Below the pieces are notes generated by a model. It was not told the origin of the DNA and made no database searches. It saw only the letters and a program-made list of their open reading frames with translations. DNA of 64,000 nucleotides, from NCBI RefSeq assembly GCF_003325475.1, contig NZ_CP029495.1, positions 992,001 to 1,056,000 of the forward strand, written 5' to 3'. Shown piece after piece: positions 39,214 to 48,097 of this stretch; the first letter of the stretch is position 1, and each line of letters begins with the position of its first letter. The position numbers and the translations under genes were made by a program. Origin of the DNA: Chromobacterium phragmitis (GTDB lineage: Bacteria > Pseudomonadota > Gammaproteobacteria > Burkholderiales > Chromobacteriaceae).

Positions 39214-39714
39214 TCACAATCGGTCGTAGACGCCGCCCAAGGCCCGCAATACGGCGGCGGCGTCGTCCAGGGCCGCGTCATCCATCTCCCGCAGCGCGCT
39301 ATCCAGCACTTCCGCCAGCAGGCGTTCGCGCTCGCGATGGCGCGCCAGGCCCAGTTCAGTCAGTTGCACCAGCACCGAACGCTTGTCGGCCAGCGACTTC
39401 GCCTTCTCCACATAACCCTGCTCGCTCAAGCCATTCACGAGTTGGGTGACCCCTGCGCCGGTAGTCTCGGTCAGTTCAGCCAGCCGCGCTACAGGCAGCG
39501 CGCCCTCCTCGGCCAGTATCCGCAGCACCCTGGCGTGCGATAGGGAAAGCGCGCCGGCCTGGCGCGTGGCGCGGCCGCGCAGCCGCGCGTCGGCGGCGCT
39601 CAGGCTGTAGGCGGCGCGGCTCAGCCTCGCCAGCGCCTGCCGGCGCGGGCTTTCTTCCATTTCTGCGGGCGAGGCGTCTTCTCGCGGCATTGTTGACATG
39701 CGTTCCAGCTCCAC
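39214..39714 (-). CDS. MarR-family transcriptional regulator
   Basis: A 166-residue winged-helix regulator. The DNA-binding core runs SLSHARVLRILAEEGALPVARLAELTETTGAGVTQLVNGLSEQGYVEK, described in parts, with the wing DKRSVLVQLT. Dimerisation helices flank it. It is divergent from the hydrolase gene, with a perfect 20-bp palindrome in the 59-base gap, so it most likely represses that hydrolase and itself and responds to a phenolic or other small ligand. Two later Met codons near residues 6 and 9 are possible starts. Confidence 0.9.
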   Translation of the reverse strand: MELERMSTMPREDASPAEMEESPRRQALARLSRAAYSLSAADARLRGRATRQAGALSLSHARVLRILAEEGALPVARLAELTETTGAGVTQLVNGLSEQGYVEKAKSLADKRSVLVQLTELGLARHRERERLLAEVLDSALREMDDAALDDAAAVLRALGGVYDRL

Positions 39715-39720
39715 AATAAT

Positions 39721-39740
39721 ATAACTAAGTACTTAGTTAT
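39721..39740. promoter_or_regulatory. perfect 20-bp palindromic operator for the MarR-type regulator
   Basis: ATAACTAAGTACTTAGTTAT is an exact inverted repeat centred in the divergent promoter region. MarR proteins bind such AT-rich palindromes of 16-20 bp. Confidence 0.85.
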
Positions 39741-39773
39741 TTTTCGGCACGATCAATTTACGAGGTGAAAATT

Positions 39774-41015
39774 ATGTCACGTTCAGAAGCGCAAAGCTGG
39801 TCGCTGGACATCGCGCTGGCGCAGGGCGGTTTCGACGCCCTGCATCCGGAAGGCAAGAACACCCTGCTGCAGCTGGGGCACGATCCGGCCGATTTCGACG
39901 CCGTGTTCGAACAGGTGAAAAGCGGCGCGATGCTGCCCAAGGCCTGGGCCGAGGTGGCGGCCCGCGCCGAGCGCCGCGCCGCCCACTACGAGCGCGACGG
40001 CTATCGCCGCACCGCCGCCGATCTCTACCTGCGCGCCGCGGTGATGTGGGGCCGCGCGCAGTATTCGATCTTCGACACCGCCGATCCGCGCAAGGCGGTG
40101 CTGCGCGCGCGCTGCAACCACTGCGTCGAACGCATCGGCCAACTGCGCGACGGCCGGGTGCGGCGAGTGGAGATTCCGTTCGAGGGCGGCGCCATCCACG
40201 CGCTGCTGCACCTGCCGGACGGCGAAGTCCGCCAGGCGCCGGCGGTGATCCTCGGCCCCGGCATGGACATGATCAAGGAAGACTACCTGTACGCCGCCGA
40301 GCGCTACTACACCTCGCGCGGCATGGCGGCGCTGTCGATAGAGGGTCCCGGCCAGGGCGAAAGCCGCGCCGGCGGCCTGGCGGTGACGCTGGACAACTAC
40401 GAGCGGGCGCTGGAAGCCTACGCCGGCTACCTGGCCGGGCTGCCCGAAGTGGACGCCGGCCGCATCGGCATGTTCGGCATCAGCATGAGCGGCTACTGGG
40501 GCATGCGCGCCGCCGCAGGCGAAACCCGGCTGGCCGCGCTGGCCGCCTACGAGCCGGTATGCGGCGACTTTCTCACCATCTTCGAGCGCGCCCAGCCCAG
40601 CTTCAAGAAAAACTACATGTATATGAGCGGCTACCGTGACGAGGCCCTTTTCGACCGAGAGATGCGCGACCGCATGCCGCTGGACGCGCTGGCCGCCGAC
40701 ATCCGCATACCCGTGCTGCTGGGCATAGGCGAGTTCGACGAGCTGACGCCGCTGGAACAGGCGCAGGCCTGCTACCGGCGCATCCGCGCGCCCAAGGAAA
40801 TGCGCGTCTACGAGAACGAGTTCCATCCGCTGGGCGGCGTGGCGGCCGAGATCTTCCGTTACGGCGCGGAATGGCTGGAACGGGCGCTGGCCGGCGATCC
40901 GGCATTGCGCGAGCCGGGCCGGGACGTCCGCCACTACCTGCGCCGCGACGGCCATATCGGCGACGGCAGCGCCGCGCCGGACTGGTGGCAGGGCGCGGAC
41001 CCGACGGCAGAGTAA
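39774..41015 (+). CDS. alpha/beta hydrolase, FrsA/pseudooxynicotine-hydrolase-like
   Basis: A 413-residue hydrolase. A helical N-terminal cap domain (to about 145) is followed by an alpha/beta-hydrolase core. The core has GPGMDMIKEDY (oxyanion region), GISMSGYWG (nucleophile Ser), GEFDELTP (Asp) and NEFHPLGG (His). The arrangement resembles 2,6-dihydroxypseudooxynicotine hydrolase and FrsA/DUF1100 esterases that cleave C-C or ester bonds of aromatic ketones. ATG at 39774 is preceded by GAGGTGA. A MarR regulator is divergent across a palindromic operator. The substrate is unknown. Confidence 0.85.
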   Translation: MSRSEAQSWSLDIALAQGGFDALHPEGKNTLLQLGHDPADFDAVFEQVKSGAMLPKAWAEVAARAERRAAHYERDGYRRTAADLYLRAAVMWGRAQYSIFDTADPRKAVLRARCNHCVERIGQLRDGRVRRVEIPFEGGAIHALLHLPDGEVRQAPAVILGPGMDMIKEDYLYAAERYYTSRGMAALSIEGPGQGESRAGGLAVTLDNYERALEAYAGYLAGLPEVDAGRIGMFGISMSGYWGMRAAAGETRLAALAAYEPVCGDFLTIFERAQPSFKKNYMYMSGYRDEALFDREMRDRMPLDALAADIRIPVLLGIGEFDELTPLEQAQACYRRIRAPKEMRVYENEFHPLGGVAAEIFRYGAEWLERALAGDPALREPGRDVRHYLRRDGHIGDGSAAPDWWQGADPTAE

Positions 41016-41065
41016 GCGCCCCGCCGGCGCCAGACCGCCATAATGCCAAAAGCATGGTAGCAATC

Positions 41066-41305
41066 ATGAGTCAGCCTGTTCAGGCTCTGATATTCGACGT
41101 ATTTGGCACCGTGGTGGATTGCGCGAGGGCGAGGCCCGCGAACCATCCCGGCGCCAGACAGGACGCTTACGCCTTCGCTGACGCCTGGCGCAGCCGCTAT
41201 TCGCCGGCGATATACACCGGCTTGCCGTGGGACGTCATCATGGGCGCGGATTCGGCTCGAACCAGAAAACCGACTTGGCCGCCGGGCAGAATGGGGGGTA
41301 GATGA
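41066..41305 (+). pseudogene. remnant of a type II haloacid dehalogenase (HAD) gene
   Basis: The frame begins VQALIFDVFGTVVD, the catalytic nucleophile motif of L-2-haloacid dehalogenases, and continues FADAWRSRYSPAI. It then jumps to GLPWDVIMGADSARTRKP, a block that in intact enzymes lies more than 100 residues further on. The end (TWPPGRMGGR) is unrelated. Only 79 codons remain of about 220-240. An internal deletion followed by decay of the 3' part explains this. It sits next to the Wadjet operon. Confidence 0.75.
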
Positions 41306-41354
41306 CGAGAGATATGGTTAAGTTGGATGGGACGCTAGGGAGCTGAAATGTAGA

Positions 41355-41380
41355 GTGGGCAAGCGACTTGGCTTGCCCAC
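41355..41380. terminator. hairpin between the dehalogenase remnant and the Wadjet operon
   Basis: A perfect 10-bp stem (GTGGGCAAGC / GCTTGCCCAC) with a 6-nt loop. There is no long T-run on either side, so terminator function is only likely. Confidence 0.5.
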
Positions 41381-41409
41381 GCAAAACACTCACGAATCCC
41401 AAAGCCCAG

Positions 41410-42633
41410 CTATTCAAGAAATAGAATCTCCTGTTCCAGTTTGTACCCGGTTCTCTCCATGGCTTCTAGCAGCCTCTTTAACTCATCAGGCAATGATTGT
41501 TTGAACAGGCTCTGAATATGGCGTCTATCAGAGCCTTCCAGCGGCCAGTTGTATTCCCGCAGTTTCTCGTCATCAACGTGCATACGCCAAGGCTGCCATG
41601 CCTGGCCCTGCTCCTGAACCAGCTGCCCTACCTGCAACGCTATGGCGACACCGGCAGGATCCAAGTCGCACGCGACGTAGACCGGCGCATCGCACAGACT
41701 GACCAGATGGCTGAACGCCTTGCGCCAGCGGCTGTGCGGCTGCCCCGGCACCCAGACGACAAGGACGTCAGCCACCTCAGCCACAAGCTGCCGGGTCAAG
41801 GTCTGGAATACGCTAAAGTTTTCCACCACCTGTATTTCTCGGACGAGGCCCGATACCTGCTTGATATCCCGCACGGTCTCAGCTGGCAAAGCATTGCCTT
41901 GCCGCAACAAGCTGGAGCGAAGCAACAAGCCCTCATCGTCATAGCAATCCAAGCAGGCTGCCAGATAAAAGTAGGGGGTATGCGGAGAGATGCCGCAGGC
42001 CTCCAGATCCAGGCCGGTCTCGGCCAACCATTCTTTATCGGCTTTGGCCAAGGCCTTGGTATGCTGGAAAACGACTTGAGAAAACTGGCGCTCGGTGCCG
42101 AAGCGCTCCTCGCCAAGCCAATCATCCAGCCCCTGCAGCAAACGCAGCCTTCGACGAGACGTATCCACTTGCATCGACATCTGTCGACAAGTGGCTGCGA
42201 TCTCCTGCAACCAGGGATGTCTGGGCTGCCACAGCGACCACTGCCTTTTCAAGTCCTCTTTCTCTGGCTGATTGGACCAACCCAAAGCACGCCGCAGTCC
42301 TTCCTTATCGCGCCAAACCACTTTGTAAGGAAGGTAGTGGTTCTGAGCCGCGCCCTTTCCGGCATGGCGAATCAGCTCGCACCAACCCGCCTGCAACAGT
42401 CGGCACAGCAGGCTCTCGCAATGCAGCCACTCATTCACTTGGCTGTTCTCAATCAACCACGTCCATTTGGATGATTCGCCAGTCGGCTTGAGCCAAGACC
42501 GTAAAGTCTGCCACTGCAACTCATCCAACCCCAATAATGGCTGCGCGCCCGCAGGCAGGCGTGGTGCCAGCCTATCCCCGCGTGTGCTCTTTTCGCGCAC
42601 AAAAGCACCCATATCGAGATCAGATAACAGCAT
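41410..42633 (-). CDS. JetD/MksG-like TOPRIM nuclease subunit of a Wadjet system
   Basis: A 407-residue protein of the JetD (DUF3322/DUF2220) kind. The N-terminal 270 residues form winged-helix and arm regions. The C-terminal TOPRIM part has the acidic E271 in QVVENFSVFQTL and the DxD pair D323/D325 in YVACDLDPAG. JetD cleaves plasmid DNA after the SMC-like complex extrudes loops. The start codon overlaps the jetC stop (TAATG). Base composition is visibly less GC-rich than jetA, jetB and jetC, so this subunit may have been exchanged. It is the last gene of the operon. Confidence 0.88.
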   Translation of the reverse strand: MLLSDLDMGAFVREKSTRGDRLAPRLPAGAQPLLGLDELQWQTLRSWLKPTGESSKWTWLIENSQVNEWLHCESLLCRLLQAGWCELIRHAGKGAAQNHYLPYKVVWRDKEGLRRALGWSNQPEKEDLKRQWSLWQPRHPWLQEIAATCRQMSMQVDTSRRRLRLLQGLDDWLGEERFGTERQFSQVVFQHTKALAKADKEWLAETGLDLEACGISPHTPYFYLAACLDCYDDEGLLLRSSLLRQGNALPAETVRDIKQVSGLVREIQVVENFSVFQTLTRQLVAEVADVLVVWVPGQPHSRWRKAFSHLVSLCDAPVYVACDLDPAGVAIALQVGQLVQEQGQAWQPWRMHVDDEKLREYNWPLEGSDRRHIQSLFKQSLPDELKRLLEAMERTGYKLEQEILFLE

Positions 42634-45434
42634 TAGAGCCCCTCCACTCTCCGCCGCGTCTGCAATATCGGCGGCGCCCAGGTTTCGCCGGGGCGCTTCT
42701 TGCGCGTGGCCAGCGTCAGCTCGGACGGGGCGAAGATGTTGATGTTGTGGGTGTTGGGCGTGGTGATCAGATACTGCGCCTCGGTGGCTTTCAGGAAGCC
42801 GGCCACGCGGTCGATGTTGAAGATGTCGAGGTGGGCGAACGGTTCGTCGATGAAGACGAAGCCGGACGGATTGGCCTCGTCCATCATCAGGCCGATCAGC
42901 AGGATCAGCGACTTCATCACCTGCTGGCCGCCGGAAGCCTCGCCGTCGTTCATGCCCATCATGCCCTTCTGGTCGAAGTTGAACTTCAACACCAGCCCGG
43001 CCTGGGCCAGCACCGCGTCGTCGTTCTCCAGCTTGGGCAGCTCCACTTCCACCTGGATGCCGGCCAGCTCGCCCAGCCGCCTCACGTTCTGGCCGTAAGC
43101 GCGCACGGTGGCGCGCAGCTTGCCGATATAGGCGGCGCGCGCCTCATCGGTCAGCTCGCGCGAGCGGTCCACCTCGCCCTGGCGGCGCTGCCGCTCCTTA
43201 TCCAGCGAGCTCAGGTCCTCCACCAGCTTGTCCTTCAGCGCCAGCACGGAATCATCCTGCTCCCAGTCGCCGCTTTGCAGCTTTTCTTCCAGGTAGTTCA
43301 GCTGGTGCTTGGCGTCGGCGGCGGTGTCGAATTCGTCTTCCAGCTGCGCCACGTGCTCCGGCGCCAGCGCATCGGCCGGCAGCCGCTGCGCCCACTCGCG
43401 CAGTTCAGCCATCAGCCGCCGCAGCTGGCGGCGCGCCTGCTCCACGTCCTGCAGCTTCTGATTGTATTTGGACAGGCTTTCCATCTCGCGCTGGCAGACG
43501 CGGTCGTGCGCCAGCCGCGCGTCGCCGTAGCGCTGGTCGGCGGCGTCCTTGTCGGCGCCGGCGGCGGCCAGGGCCGCGCCCTGGCGGGCGATCTCGGCCT
43601 CCAGCTCGGCCTTGCGCGACTCCAGCGCGGCGAATTCGTCGGCGCGGCTGTCGAGTTGACGGATGGCGTCCATGCCGCCCAGGTACTCGGCCAGGCCAGC
43701 CGCCTCGCGGGTGGCGACCACCAGCCGCTCCTCGTCGGCCAGGATGCGCACATTGAGCGATTTCAGCTCATCGCGCACCGCCAGCAGGCGCGATTGCCGC
43801 GCCGCTTCGCCAAACGCGTATTCATGCATGGGCACGCCGATGTGGCGCGCGCCGCGGCGCTCGCGGAAATAGCCGTCGCGGGTGATCCAGTCGCCGTCGA
43901 CATTGGCGCCCTCGCTCGCGCTTTCCACTCGCGTCACGTTGTTCATCTGCCGGTACAGCCAGTCCGGCGCGTCGGCGGAGAAGCGCACCACCTCCAGCAG
44001 GCTGCCCTTGGCGGCGCGCGGCGGCGCGGCGCGCTCCGGCACCACGAAATGGCGGTAACGCAGCTTCTCGCCTATTGTCCAGGCCTCGCGGCGGTCGGAT
44101 TCCTGGTCCAGCAGCACCACGTGGCGGTAGCCGCGCAGCAAGGCCTCCACCGCGGCCTGCCAGTTGGAGTCAAGCACCTCGACGATGTCGGACAGCATGG
44201 CGTGGCCGATGCCGGCTTCGTCCAGCGCCGCCTTGAACTGGCGCACGTCCTCCGGCGAGCGGCCTCGGCCGATTTCCAGCGCCTGCAGATGCTCGGAGCT
44301 TTCCTGGCGCTGCTGTTTCAGCGCGCGCAGGCCGTCTTTCAGCTGGTCCGACTCGGCGCGCAAGCCGGCCAGCTTGTCGGCCAGCTGCGCGGCGTCCGCG
44401 CCGTACTCCTTGCCCGCCAGGGCCTGCAGCCGGTCGCGCTCCTTCAGTTGGCCGGCCACGCCGGCGTGCTCGCCTTTGGCCTTCATGAAGGCTTCCTGCA
44501 CCGCCTGGCGCACGGTTTCCGCCGCGGCGCGCGCTTCGCCGGCGCTGACTTCCGCCGCCTTCAGCTTGGCCACCAGATCCAGCGTGTCCGCGTGCTCGGC
44601 GCGCGCCTGGTTCAGCACATGGTAGCCGGCGCGGTAATCGTTCCACTGCTTGCCGAACGACGCCTTGCCGTCCAGATAGGCCAGCACCGGCAGCGCCTCT
44701 TCGCGCAGCCGCTTGATGCCGGTTTGCAGCTGCTTCCATTCCAGGTAGCGGTTGGCGCGGTTCTTCATCGCCTCCACCCGCCCCTCCAGCGCCTCTTCCT
44801 GGCGGCTCAGCGCCTCCAGCTCCAGCTCGGTGGCGCGCTGCTCGTCGCGCGCGCGCTGGTAGTTGTCCAGCACGTCCTTGTCGCCGAACACCTGGAACAC
44901 CAGGTCCAGCAATTGGCGCGGGCTGTACTCGGTCAGCTTGTCGGTGTCGCCCTGCTCCAGCGCCAGCACCTCGCCCACCGCCGCGGTCAGGCCGGCTGCC
45001 TCCAGCCGGCGGCGGTATTCCTGCACGCCCAGCCATTGCGCCTGGCCCTCGGCGTGCTCCAGCGCGATGTCGCCGTCCAGGATCGCGTAATGGCGCACCC
45101 AGTCGCCGCCCTGCTTCTTGATGCGGCACAGCAGCGTGACGGACTCCGACACGATGGGAAAGAACGGCGTCGGGTACAGGCCGCCGCTAGGCCGGCGCGG
45201 GTTGTCCACCACGCCGCGCAGGTAGGCGAAAGCTTCCTTGTTGTTGCGCACGTAGCGCTTGTAGTCGCGCTTGCCGGAGCATTTGATCGCCAGCAAGGTG
45301 CGCAGCGCGTCCAGCAAGGTGGTCTTGCCGGAGCCGTTGGGCCCGATGATGGTGACGATCTGCGCGTCCAGCGGCACGGTCAGCCGCTGCCAGAAATCCC
45401 AGTGCACCATTTCCACCGATTTCATCTGGAACAT
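42633..45434 (-). CDS. JetC/MksB-like SMC ATPase of a Wadjet system
   Basis: A 933-residue SMC-family protein. Walker A GPNGSGKTT is at 31-39. Long coiled coils flank a central hinge-like globular region (about 395-505). The ABC signature (EASGGQQ) is near 831-837 and Walker B (FVFIDEPFAHLD) near 860-870. It drives DNA loop extrusion by ATP hydrolysis in the cytoplasm. It is shorter than the roughly 1100-residue JetC of type I systems. It overlaps jetB and jetD by one base each. The start at 45434 (MFQMKSVEMV) is the first in frame after the overlap. Confidence 0.92.
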   Translation of the reverse strand: MFQMKSVEMVHWDFWQRLTVPLDAQIVTIIGPNGSGKTTLLDALRTLLAIKCSGKRDYKRYVRNNKEAFAYLRGVVDNPRRPSGGLYPTPFFPIVSESVTLLCRIKKQGGDWVRHYAILDGDIALEHAEGQAQWLGVQEYRRRLEAAGLTAAVGEVLALEQGDTDKLTEYSPRQLLDLVFQVFGDKDVLDNYQRARDEQRATELELEALSRQEEALEGRVEAMKNRANRYLEWKQLQTGIKRLREEALPVLAYLDGKASFGKQWNDYRAGYHVLNQARAEHADTLDLVAKLKAAEVSAGEARAAAETVRQAVQEAFMKAKGEHAGVAGQLKERDRLQALAGKEYGADAAQLADKLAGLRAESDQLKDGLRALKQQRQESSEHLQALEIGRGRSPEDVRQFKAALDEAGIGHAMLSDIVEVLDSNWQAAVEALLRGYRHVVLLDQESDRREAWTIGEKLRYRHFVVPERAAPPRAAKGSLLEVVRFSADAPDWLYRQMNNVTRVESASEGANVDGDWITRDGYFRERRGARHIGVPMHEYAFGEAARQSRLLAVRDELKSLNVRILADEERLVVATREAAGLAEYLGGMDAIRQLDSRADEFAALESRKAELEAEIARQGAALAAAGADKDAADQRYGDARLAHDRVCQREMESLSKYNQKLQDVEQARRQLRRLMAELREWAQRLPADALAPEHVAQLEDEFDTAADAKHQLNYLEEKLQSGDWEQDDSVLALKDKLVEDLSSLDKERQRRQGEVDRSRELTDEARAAYIGKLRATVRAYGQNVRRLGELAGIQVEVELPKLENDDAVLAQAGLVLKFNFDQKGMMGMNDGEASGGQQVMKSLILLIGLMMDEANPSGFVFIDEPFAHLDIFNIDRVAGFLKATEAQYLITTPNTHNINIFAPSELTLATRKKRPGETWAPPILQTRRRVEGL

Positions 45435-46204
45435 CAGCGAACCTCCCCATCCGCCGCATCGTCCGGCGGCAAGTCAAACAACGGGCCGGCCGACGCGATG
45501 CCGTCCTCGCCGTTTTCGTCTTCGATGTCTTGCTGGATAGCTTCCGGCGCGCGCTTGTCGGCCAGCGCCTCGCGGCCCTCGCGCCGCAGCAATACGTCGG
45601 CCAGCGCGCCTTCGATGATGCGCGGCGCCAGCTGGGCGTAATCTATCATCAGGTCCAGCATCGGCCCCTCGTCCAGCCAGCGGTTGCGGCGGACGACGAA
45701 GCCCAGGTTGACCAGCCGGCCCAGGTTGGCGTTGAAGCGGGTGCGGCCGCCCAAGGCCTTGCCGAAGTCCGCGTACAGCGCGTCCTCGGAAAGGCCGGTG
45801 GACACCATCTCGCCGGTTTCCAACGGTTTTTGCGCGCCGAACATGTCGCTCTGGCTCTCCTTGCCGGCCTCGACGCGGGCGATCTGCCGCTCGCGCTTGG
45901 GCAGGATGATCAGCGCCCACAGAATGACCAGCAGCGCCACGCCGTCGCGCGGCAGGCCCAGGTTGTTGTTGAGCCAGGCGTCGCCGGAGCCGAACACCGG
46001 CTCGGTCATTTCCGGCAGCAAGGCCGCGGCGATGTGCTCGGCGTACGGGTTCTCCACCAGGCGCAGGCCGACGGCGGCCAGGCTCTTGTCCAGCTCGGCG
46101 CGGAAGATGTCGTCCAGCAGCGCCTTCTTCGCCAGCGCGTCGGCGCGCGGCACCACGCGGTGCGCCAGCAGGCGGGCGGTGAGGGTTTTGATTTCGTGTT
46201 CCAC
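45434..46204 (-). CDS. JetB/MksE-like Wadjet accessory subunit
   Basis: A 256-residue protein. An N-terminal helical region is followed by winged-helix-like segments (TRFNANLGRLVNLGFVVRRNRWLDEG) and a disordered acidic tail (IEDENGEDGIASAGPLFDLPPDD). Position between jetA-like and jetC genes, size and the wHTH pattern fit the KITE subunit MksE/JetB. The assignment comes mainly from context. It begins five bases after the small nuclease-like gene. Confidence 0.8.
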   Translation of the reverse strand: MEHEIKTLTARLLAHRVVPRADALAKKALLDDIFRAELDKSLAAVGLRLVENPYAEHIAAALLPEMTEPVFGSGDAWLNNNLGLPRDGVALLVILWALIILPKRERQIARVEAGKESQSDMFGAQKPLETGEMVSTGLSEDALYADFGKALGGRTRFNANLGRLVNLGFVVRRNRWLDEGPMLDLMIDYAQLAPRIIEGALADVLLRREGREALADKRAPEAIQQDIEDENGEDGIASAGPLFDLPPDDAADGEVR

Positions 46205-46209
46205 TATTT

Positions 46210-46692
46210 TCAGTCTTCGCTCAATTGAGCCGTTATATCTTGCACCGCAGGGTCATCCAGCAAGTCATCGCGCAGAATCAGCACATGACCATTTACGCGC
46301 GCTCGACATATTGAATGCTCCATCACCACGCTCCAGTGCAGTTTCATTGCCCGAATCACTTTCCAGTTCTCATCGAATATCACCGCGATCAGCCAGTCGA
46401 ACGGCTGGTCCTCTAGCTGCCGGATAACGCTCAGTTGACGAGACGTGTTCCGCGGCGTGATTCTGCGTCCCTTGATCTGGATACGCGTCCCATCGACGTC
46501 GACCGCGTCAAACCCTTTTCTCGAATTGGGCTCCCGCCTCAAGCCAAGCTTTTGGGTTAACAACCACTCCGTGTAATCGCCAGTGGGATTGTTCTCCGAG
46601 CGCAAAACTTTGGATTCACGCAATCGAGCGAGAATCTGCCCATGCAAATTCAACAAGTCACCAACGGACAAACCATCCAGTAGATCTTTCAT
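46210..46692 (-). CDS. small PD-(D/E)XK-like nuclease-fold protein embedded in the Wadjet operon
   Basis: A 160-residue protein not part of the usual four-gene Wadjet set. A candidate active site of the PD-(D/E)XK family is visible: E42 in DYTEWLL, D62 in RKGFDAVD, and Q72-I73-K74 in the strand RIQIKGRR. The rest (SRQLSVIRQLEDQPFDWLIAVIFDENW) fits the beta-alpha fold. It lies between jetA-like and jetB-like genes with gaps of 14 and 5 bases on the same strand. Codon use is less GC-rich than in its neighbours, suggesting later insertion. Related small proteins elsewhere are mostly annotated as domains of unknown function; nuclease activity is not demonstrated. Confidence 0.75.
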   Translation of the reverse strand: MKDLLDGLSVGDLLNLHGQILARLRESKVLRSENNPTGDYTEWLLTQKLGLRREPNSRKGFDAVDVDGTRIQIKGRRITPRNTSRQLSVIRQLEDQPFDWLIAVIFDENWKVIRAMKLHWSVVMEHSICRARVNGHVLILRDDLLDDPAVQDITAQLSED

Positions 46693-46706
46693 CCCGCGAG
46701 CCTCCG

Positions 46707-47978
46707 TTATGGTTTTGCTACCGTGTTGGCCACCAGCCGGGCATCGGACAGCGTCGCCACCTCCGGGTGATCCGTCTCGATAACCGCGTCGCCGCCCTGC
46801 AGGCGAAACGGCAGCTTGGCCAAGGCGGCGACGATGCTCTGGTCGTTGCTGGTTTCCGGGTCGCCGATCAGGGACAGCAAGGACAGCCGGTAGGCGGTTT
46901 CGTTGTAGCTGCCCGCCAGCACCGCCTGGCTGATGTGGGCGTCGGCTTCGCCGCTCATGCCGAGCGTGAGCAACAGGTCGTACATTTCCTCGGCCTCCAA
47001 CAGCCGCTCCATCTCCGGCGCGTCGGCCAGCGGCGCGGCCTCGCCGCCGGGCAGCACATGCGCGCCGGCCTTGGCGCGCTCGCGCGCCAGCAGTTCGAAC
47101 TCGGCCACGTCGGCCAGCTCGGGCGTGGACAGGAAAGCCGGCTCCGGACAGATGGACCAAGCGTCGGCCAGCTTGCCGGCCAGCATGGCCGCGCCCTGGC
47201 GGCGCAGCCAGTCGGCGATGTCGGTGGAGGTGAGGCCGGAATTGCCCAGGTGCACGCGCTGCGCGGCCAGCTGGGCCAAGCGGCGCTCGAAGGTGCCGGC
47301 CAGCGCCAGCATGCGGCTTTGCGCCAGCGCGATGGCCTGGGCCTGGTTCAGCACCGCCAGGCTCAAGCTGTCGTCGCCGGTCAGGCTCTTCACCACCTCG
47401 GTGGACTTGGCCACCCAGCGCCATACGGCCTCCAGCCGGTGCTGGGCGGCGCGGATGCGGAATTCGGACTGCGACTCCAGCGCCTCCTCGAACTCGACGT
47501 ACAGCTCGTTGAGCCGCGCCAGTAGATGCTTGAGCGCCTCGTCCGATACCTGGCCCACGGCCTGGCCGGCCGCCACCTGGCTGGTGAGGTAGCCCAGCTC
47601 CACGTCGTCGCCGGCGAAATCCACCATGGTGGCCAGGGCCGCCAGCGCCACGCGCGCGCCCTCGGACAGCTGGTAGACGCCGCCGTCGCTGTCGTAGACC
47701 AGCAAATCGCCTTCGCGCAAGCGCCCCAGAATAGTGGCCAGTTTGGTATCGTTAAGGTAGGAAAAGCGCTGGGCGATTTCCTGCGGCGTCCATAGGGGCG
47801 CCTCGGCGCGGCCGCCCAGCTCGCGCAGCACCAGGAGGCGCATCAGCACTTCCTCGTCGCCGCCGCGGAACAGCGTGACGAAAACGGACAAATAGCCCCA
47901 GGCGCCCTGCAGCCGCGACACGGCCTGCAGCGAGCCGGGCTCGATGCCGGGCTGGAAGAAATCGGACAGAGAATCCAA
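46707..47978 (-). CDS. JetA/MksF-like kleisin subunit of a Wadjet system
   Basis: A 423-residue protein. A winged-helix segment lies at about residues 58-110 (PLWTPQEIAQRFSYLNDTKLATILGRLREGDLLVY, described in parts). Long helices follow and the C-terminal half could bind the SMC heads. It opens the operon jetA-(nuclease-like)-jetB-jetC-jetD. Start: TTG at 47978 (MDSLSDFFQPG) with GGAG eight bases upstream; the frame is open further upstream but the sequence there is unlike protein. Assignment as the kleisin is by position and size, as the family is divergent. Confidence 0.78.
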   Translation of the reverse strand: MDSLSDFFQPGIEPGSLQAVSRLQGAWGYLSVFVTLFRGGDEEVLMRLLVLRELGGRAEAPLWTPQEIAQRFSYLNDTKLATILGRLREGDLLVYDSDGGVYQLSEGARVALAALATMVDFAGDDVELGYLTSQVAAGQAVGQVSDEALKHLLARLNELYVEFEEALESQSEFRIRAAQHRLEAVWRWVAKSTEVVKSLTGDDSLSLAVLNQAQAIALAQSRMLALAGTFERRLAQLAAQRVHLGNSGLTSTDIADWLRRQGAAMLAGKLADAWSICPEPAFLSTPELADVAEFELLARERAKAGAHVLPGGEAAPLADAPEMERLLEAEEMYDLLLTLGMSGEADAHISQAVLAGSYNETAYRLSLLSLIGDPETSNDQSIVAALAKLPFRLQGGDAVIETDHPEVATLSDARLVANTVAKP

Positions 47979-48097
47979 GCGCGCTCCGCAGTGGCGTGAA
48001 TCAAAGCGCAGATTGTCCCGGCGGCCCGGCGCTTCGTCAACGCGGCCGCGCGTTTTATCCTGGCAGCCAGTCATAACAATCGCATAGAGGAGACGCC

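Noticed and set aside
42537..45641. Long plus-strand open frame antisense to the SMC gene
   Set aside because: Translation is rich in His/Gln/Leu/Val without motifs, while the minus strand encodes a full SMC ATPase with Walker motifs.
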